Origin: JABDGZ01 sp964483785
GTDB taxonomy: Bacteria; Omnitrophota; Gorgyraeia; Zapsychrales; Fredricksoniimonadaceae
DNA: 64,000 nt
Reading direction: 5' to 3'
Assembly (NCBI GenBank): GCA_964483785.1
Contig: CAZACW010000001.1
Coordinates: 62,001 to 126,000, forward strand
Shown: piece by piece, positions 42,001-48,000 of the stretch
Position numbering within the stretch: the first letter of the stretch is position 1
How the letters are laid out: each line of letters begins with the position of its first letter
Notes under the pieces: model-generated
The model's input: only the letters and a program-made list of their open reading frames with translations
Told to the model about the DNA's origin: nothing
Database searches by the model: none
Made by a program: the position numbers and the translations under genes

Positions 42001-45000
42001 TTATCCTGGACGGTGACCTTCCCATCGGCGGGTGTGGCAAGATTAAATCCGCTGACCACATATTCCAAATTACCATGTAATCTGTCAGCCTGAGCATTGG
42101 GAGTGGAATAAATGTTGTAGTTGGCGTTTGATAAAAATTTGATTTCACTGGACTTATCGGTTCCGCCGGATACAAATTTCCAGGCGTCCCCCACCCCGGC
42201 AAAATAAGGAGAAGCGTTGCCTCCATTCAAGTCCCAGGTTATGCCTGCTGATGTTATTGGGAATGAAAAACTTTGATTTCCATTTGTTGTTGTTACCTTT
42301 CCATTTGCGCTATATATCATCGGAACCATGACAGGGCCATTGGGCGTCATCACAGTATAAACAGAAGTATTTCCGATTAAAGTGCTGTTACCGGATTTGA
42401 CATCATTCGTTTGCAAACTGCTCTGTCCTAAGGTGCTTTCACCAAAGGGCGTCACTGCTGTCGAGTTTGATAATGGTGTCAACGCACCTGGCTTTCTGGC
42501 GTCCGCATCATTCGCTTGGACTAAATACATTAAATTGTGGCCTCCTAAGAATCCCGGGAGGGCGCTTACTTGAACATAGGTTTGCCCTGGTTCGGTCGGA
42601 GTGACCTCATGCTCATCTTCAGGCCGGCCTGAGCCATTGCCGTCAGTTCTTACAACCCCGGCATTGATGAATTTTTGACGAATCGATGATCCATAATCAG
42701 GGTTAGGATTGTGAAGTTGAAAATCAACCCATTGAGTATATGACATAGGTTCGGCACCCATGCCCTGGCTATTGAGATCATGCTGTGCTGCAGCGTAAAT
42801 TTGATATTTTTGAGGTGATAAGTACTGCTGCTTTAATATATCGACCTCGGTTATGTTGTCCGGGACAGCGTCTGACATTGAAACTGATCCATCCGGATTG
42901 GTGGTTAACGCACGCGGCTTAAAAAGATCGGCATATTGTGCGCCAGTTGATGGTATTGAACTGACTCCTAAGATTCGGTCCAACTCGTTATCCTGAGTGG
43001 CTAACTGAGTCGGAGGCTCTGATAAAGGATTGCTCTCGACTTCTGTTTTATTGATTCTTGCCGCATCGGGGTTCGGCGCATTGATGGGAGCCGGAACTAC
43101 AATGTCCGGCCTTCCGGGGATTGCCGTGATGGAGCCTGGAGGGTATGAGATTTCCACTCCACCCGGTTTTGCTGCTTCAACGAAAGGGGCCGACATTATC
43201 GTTCTCGTAATGGTGGTACCAGGATTGCCACTGGTCGTCATTGTGGATCCAGTGTTGGCAGATGTCGCTGCAAGCGATATTGAATTGCTCGTTAAATTTT
43301 GTGAGGCCAAATCTGTAGACAACAACGGCAAAAAAGTGCCAAGCAGGCTTGATCCGCCCGTATAAGCCGAAGCTACGGCTGATGGACTGAATGGATTTAA
43401 AGAGCTTGTGGCATAGTCAAGGTCTGATCTTCCACCAATTGGAAGTGAAGCTGTGGATATAACGCTGTCAGGAGATCTCATCAGACTACTGGCTTCTTCT
43501 TGGGTCATGGACTTTCCTGTCAAATACTGTCTCATGGCCATCGCACCACTTAGAAAATCAGACTGGTCAATCATCAATGTATTGGGGGTGACGACCCTCA
43601 ACATAACAGGCGCTCCGATTTGTATTTTCTTAATGGCGTTGATATGAGGTGGCGGTGGCGGCGGATGCAGGATATTTTTTGCCCGCCGATCCAGAAAAAC
43701 TTCATTGAGCGAGGCCGGCATGCCCCTGCGGTTAAAATTCACAACGCCTCCGCGTCCTTGGCGATATCCGGCCAAGACGCCGTTGAGTAAAAGGGCATCA
43801 AAGGTCAAGGCCTGATACCCTGTAAGATTATTGATGGTCACATTGCGAAAATCACCGATTAACACCGCATTGGGAGAGGTGAAATCTGAAATTTCGATAT
43901 TGGCACGCTGAGTGCCTTGGGTGACAATAGTTGTGTCATGCGTATCTAAACCAACGGTTAACGTCCTGCGGTCAGGATTGCCCTGAGGTGACGCACCGCC
44001 TCTTTGTCCCTTGTCAAGGACGGTCTGGTTTAATATGAGCGGCGCATTCCCGCCATTGATCAAAAGATACGGCGAGCCGCCTGCTTCAAGGCCCGCGCCA
44101 AGACCATTGGTTGAATCAAAAACTTTGCCCGGCCCCAAGTCCAGAGCGCCAATGGAAAAGCTTAAGAAGGTCTTCTTGCCCTGTGGAGATTCTACGACGG
44201 ACAAGTTGATGTCCTTCAAAATGGAGCTCATGTCTTTGGGAATATTTTTGACGCCCTCAAATTGTGAGCCGGCCACATCCAAATCCACAAATTGCGTGGC
44301 AAGATCGCCGGTGGGCTTATCAATGACCACGCCGTCGCGGCCGATAGAAAATGTCTTGCCCTGCGGGATCCATGCGCCGTTTCTTTCCGCAGCCGTCCTG
44401 ATCCTGCCTGTTGTAACATAGTTATTGCCATTCCAATACCCTTGAACCAAGGTGGTGAATGACGGCAAGGACCCGCCCACAACAGTCAATTTTTCATTGG
44501 TGAACAAAGGTTTGGTGGAAAGGCCAAGACCCTGTTGGCTGTCGATCGTTATGTCCGCGACATGATCGCCTTTGGAGACACCCAGGTAATACAGATCCAG
44601 ACCCCCTCCGAGGGGAATGTCCTGGATCGTGCGGTTGGCCATGGGAAACTTGCGCGGCTTGATGCCTGTATTTTTGCTGGGGCTGTTTTGAATCTCCTGG
44701 CCGGCGGAGTTGGGATCAATATTGCCTTCCTTGGGGCCGATGATGATATGCCCTGCCTGGTTTGTAAAAATATTCACGTAATTTTTCGTGATCCCTAATA
44801 AGGCAGGCACAAATGCATTGGCCCCGGTGGAGATAATGTAAAGATCCTGGGAGCTGGGCGTTAACGCCTTGTCCAATACCCAGCCCGTGGATTCATTGCC
44901 GCTGGCGGTCCATCCGGGCAATCTACCCTTCGGGGCCGCGATGCCCGCGCCAATGTCCCCATAAGCCGAGAACGTGATTTCATTGCCATAGGCCCCTTTG

Positions 45001-48000
45001 TCCGTAAATGAAGTGGCATTTTCATAAGTGCGCGGCCGTCCGGCGTAGCTCATGGGCATGATGCTGTTTTTGTCTCCGCCCCTGATCCCTGCGCCCCACA
45101 TCCATTTCCCGCCAAAATAAATGCCTTGATTTTGGACCTTCTTCGTAATCGGTGTGGCGGCAATCTGGTCCGGATCAAACCACCAGGCAGCCCCTTTGGA
45201 AAAATTATTGCCCGTGATTTTACCGTTGTAAACATACCCCGGTTGCGAAGATGCATTAACAAGATCAAGATTGGCAAGATACCATTCACTTATGCCGTTA
45301 AGTACGCTGTTGGTCTGGACCCCATTGATGTCCGTGATATAACCAAGCTTTCCATGGGCCGTTGAACTGATCGGCGCAGGCGTTGATTCACCCCCCTTGG
45401 TCGGCTTCATTAAAGTATCAAAGGCCCCCCCGTTGGCGACCAGAACAATGCCGTTATCGCCGTTGCTCAGACGCCGGACCGCGGCCCCGGTGATGGCGGC
45501 GGCCAGGGCCCTGCCTTGCTGGGCCTCCACGCGCATGCCTTGTCCAATAAGTTCCGCATAAGCGGCGACTTCCTTGTCTCCGCCCAAACCATTAGGACGA
45601 ATGGCCGCCAACCCTGATACCTTGGCAGAATAGTACGACGGATCCTCGGGAGATCCAACCCCATTGGCGCTGGGTGATCCAAGCACATTGGCGCTAAAGC
45701 CCACCCATCCGCGGGTCGGGACCCCATTGATAAGATATCTATAACCATCGACCTTCATCGCCTTGCCGCTGAGCGTTATGCCGCTGCAAGCGCCGGATGC
45801 CTCGGCCTTGCATATGCCTAATTCCATTTGGTTATTGGCCCCTTTTTGGGCGCCGTATTGAAAATTGGGTAAAAAGTACATCAGCGTTTGCCTGACGGAA
45901 TCATCCATGTAATAAGGATAGGTCGACTTTCGAAAATCTTGTGTGATGCCGGAATTGGCAGAATTAGCATCCGTATAAATGGGCACAGGCTCATTATTCT
46001 GGTCGAGATTGACGATGGCCCCTTCTCCCGGAGCCAGGGACCCTGATTTGCCGTAAGCTGATAACGTCACATAAGAGTTCTTTGAAGTCTCGTCTGTCCA
46101 AGTATAATCTTTGGCCTTGTCGAGTTTATAATACGTCGGCTGGGCAAACGGCAGGGCAAAGGCCACAACTCCGGTCAAATTGGTGGCCGCGACGATATCA
46201 GCCTGTTCCAATTGATTGCTCAAATAATTGATATTGTATCCCTGCTCGCCGATGGAATGGGATTGAAACAAGGAAAGGACAAATTGGTCATGCAAGTCTT
46301 GATCGGAAGGCGCCGGTGTGAAGGTCAGGATTCCCGGTGAAATAAGCCCGCCGATGGTGTGGCCGTCGCCGGATTTAAATTGCGTGATGACATTGGCCCT
46401 GTTCTTGTTCATGGCGTCCCATTGGCTGTCCAGGGAAGCCGCCCAATTAGCGGTGATACCGCTCATCTGGTCCAAGGTATCTGATAAATTGACAAAATTT
46501 TCGATCGTGGGATTTCTTGTATATTCATCGATCAAAGGGACTCCGTTGATGCCGGCAAAAAATGGAATTATAGTCGAAGGCGCCGGTGATCCTGTCATAG
46601 TCGTCAACGTAGCTAATCCATTGTTTGTTCCGTTTAAAGCCACGGACGGACTTAATCCTGAGACCGGAACACCTAAGGCCAGTTGAAATCTGTTCCACCA
46701 GGTATTGTTGGGGGCCTGGACATTTTCTCCATTGACAGAGGCCTGGATACCCGCTGACAAAACGCTTGAGGCGGCCATGACAATGGCCTGATATTGGGCC
46801 AATTGATAGGTGTAATTATAGGAATAGCCCGGATTGTTGGCCGCCTTCTCAGGATCGTACCTGCCCACAATGCTGTTGGCCATCAGGCCCAGGCCAAATC
46901 CGATCAGGGCCTTGGTCAGGGCCGGGGCCATTTCTTTGAGCAAGCGATTACTGGACTCAGGCTGGGGCGGGCCGTAATATTTGTCGTATTGATACAGGGC
47001 GAAAGTTGTGGCAAGGCCGCTGACCCCGAGTCCGATCGCGCTGGAAAGCCCATTATTGGCTTTGACGCCGGCTGACGAAGCAAGTAATCTTGCCCCCATG
47101 CCGGCCAATTGGCCGGCGAGCATAGGCAGAAGAGACGAGGCCGCGCTGTTCAAAATATTTTGCAGGACTGTTGAATTGGCCTGCGCGATGACCCTGTCGA
47201 TGGTCCTGTCGATGATACTGCCCGGAGTATTTCCAGCGCCGTTGAAAACGATCTTGCCTTCTGGCGTGATGCTTATATTGGAAGCATTAAGAGAGACACC
47301 GGCTTTGGCTGCTTGGGCGACTACGTATTGAATCATCCCGTTTTGATAAATACCCTTGGAAGCGTTGAGGGCCGCGTTCTGGGCATCAGCAGGTGAGAGT
47401 CCTTGGGCCACGGCATTGGTATAGGCTGCTTGGGCCGTTGAGTTGTGATCGATAAAGGTCGATGCCGCTTCCTCTGGTGTAATGCTGGCGGCGACAGTGC
47501 TGTTAGAATTAACGACGGCCGTGGCGACCCTTGAATCCATCGCCACCGCACCGGTTGGGTCAAGGGGCGGCAAAGGCAAATTGGGATCAAGGGATGGCGC
47601 CGCTGCTTCGGGATGCAAGGAGTAATAGGCGTTGACCGCGGTCGTCGCGCAACTTGGGCATTGGTTCGATAAAACCATGGCCTGGGCCTTGCCGACCTCC
47701 AGCTGAACATCGCTGTTGATAGCAGCCTGTCCTGCTTGCTGCGCCATGGTATGGGACAAGATGCCTTCAATCCCCTTTTCCACGATATCAACTGTTACTG
47801 AAGCCACCTTGGTGGCCACCACATCCGCAATAACCAATATCCCCTGCGAGAGGATCTGCGCCGTATCACTGCATGGCTTGCCCGGCGGACAGAATGCATT
47901 GTTGACTACCTTGACCAATTCAAGTTCAACCACGCCCTTGACCGCGCCAATCACCAGACCTTTGGCAAAGCGGCCGGCAAAGGTGCTGAAGAAGCCGCTG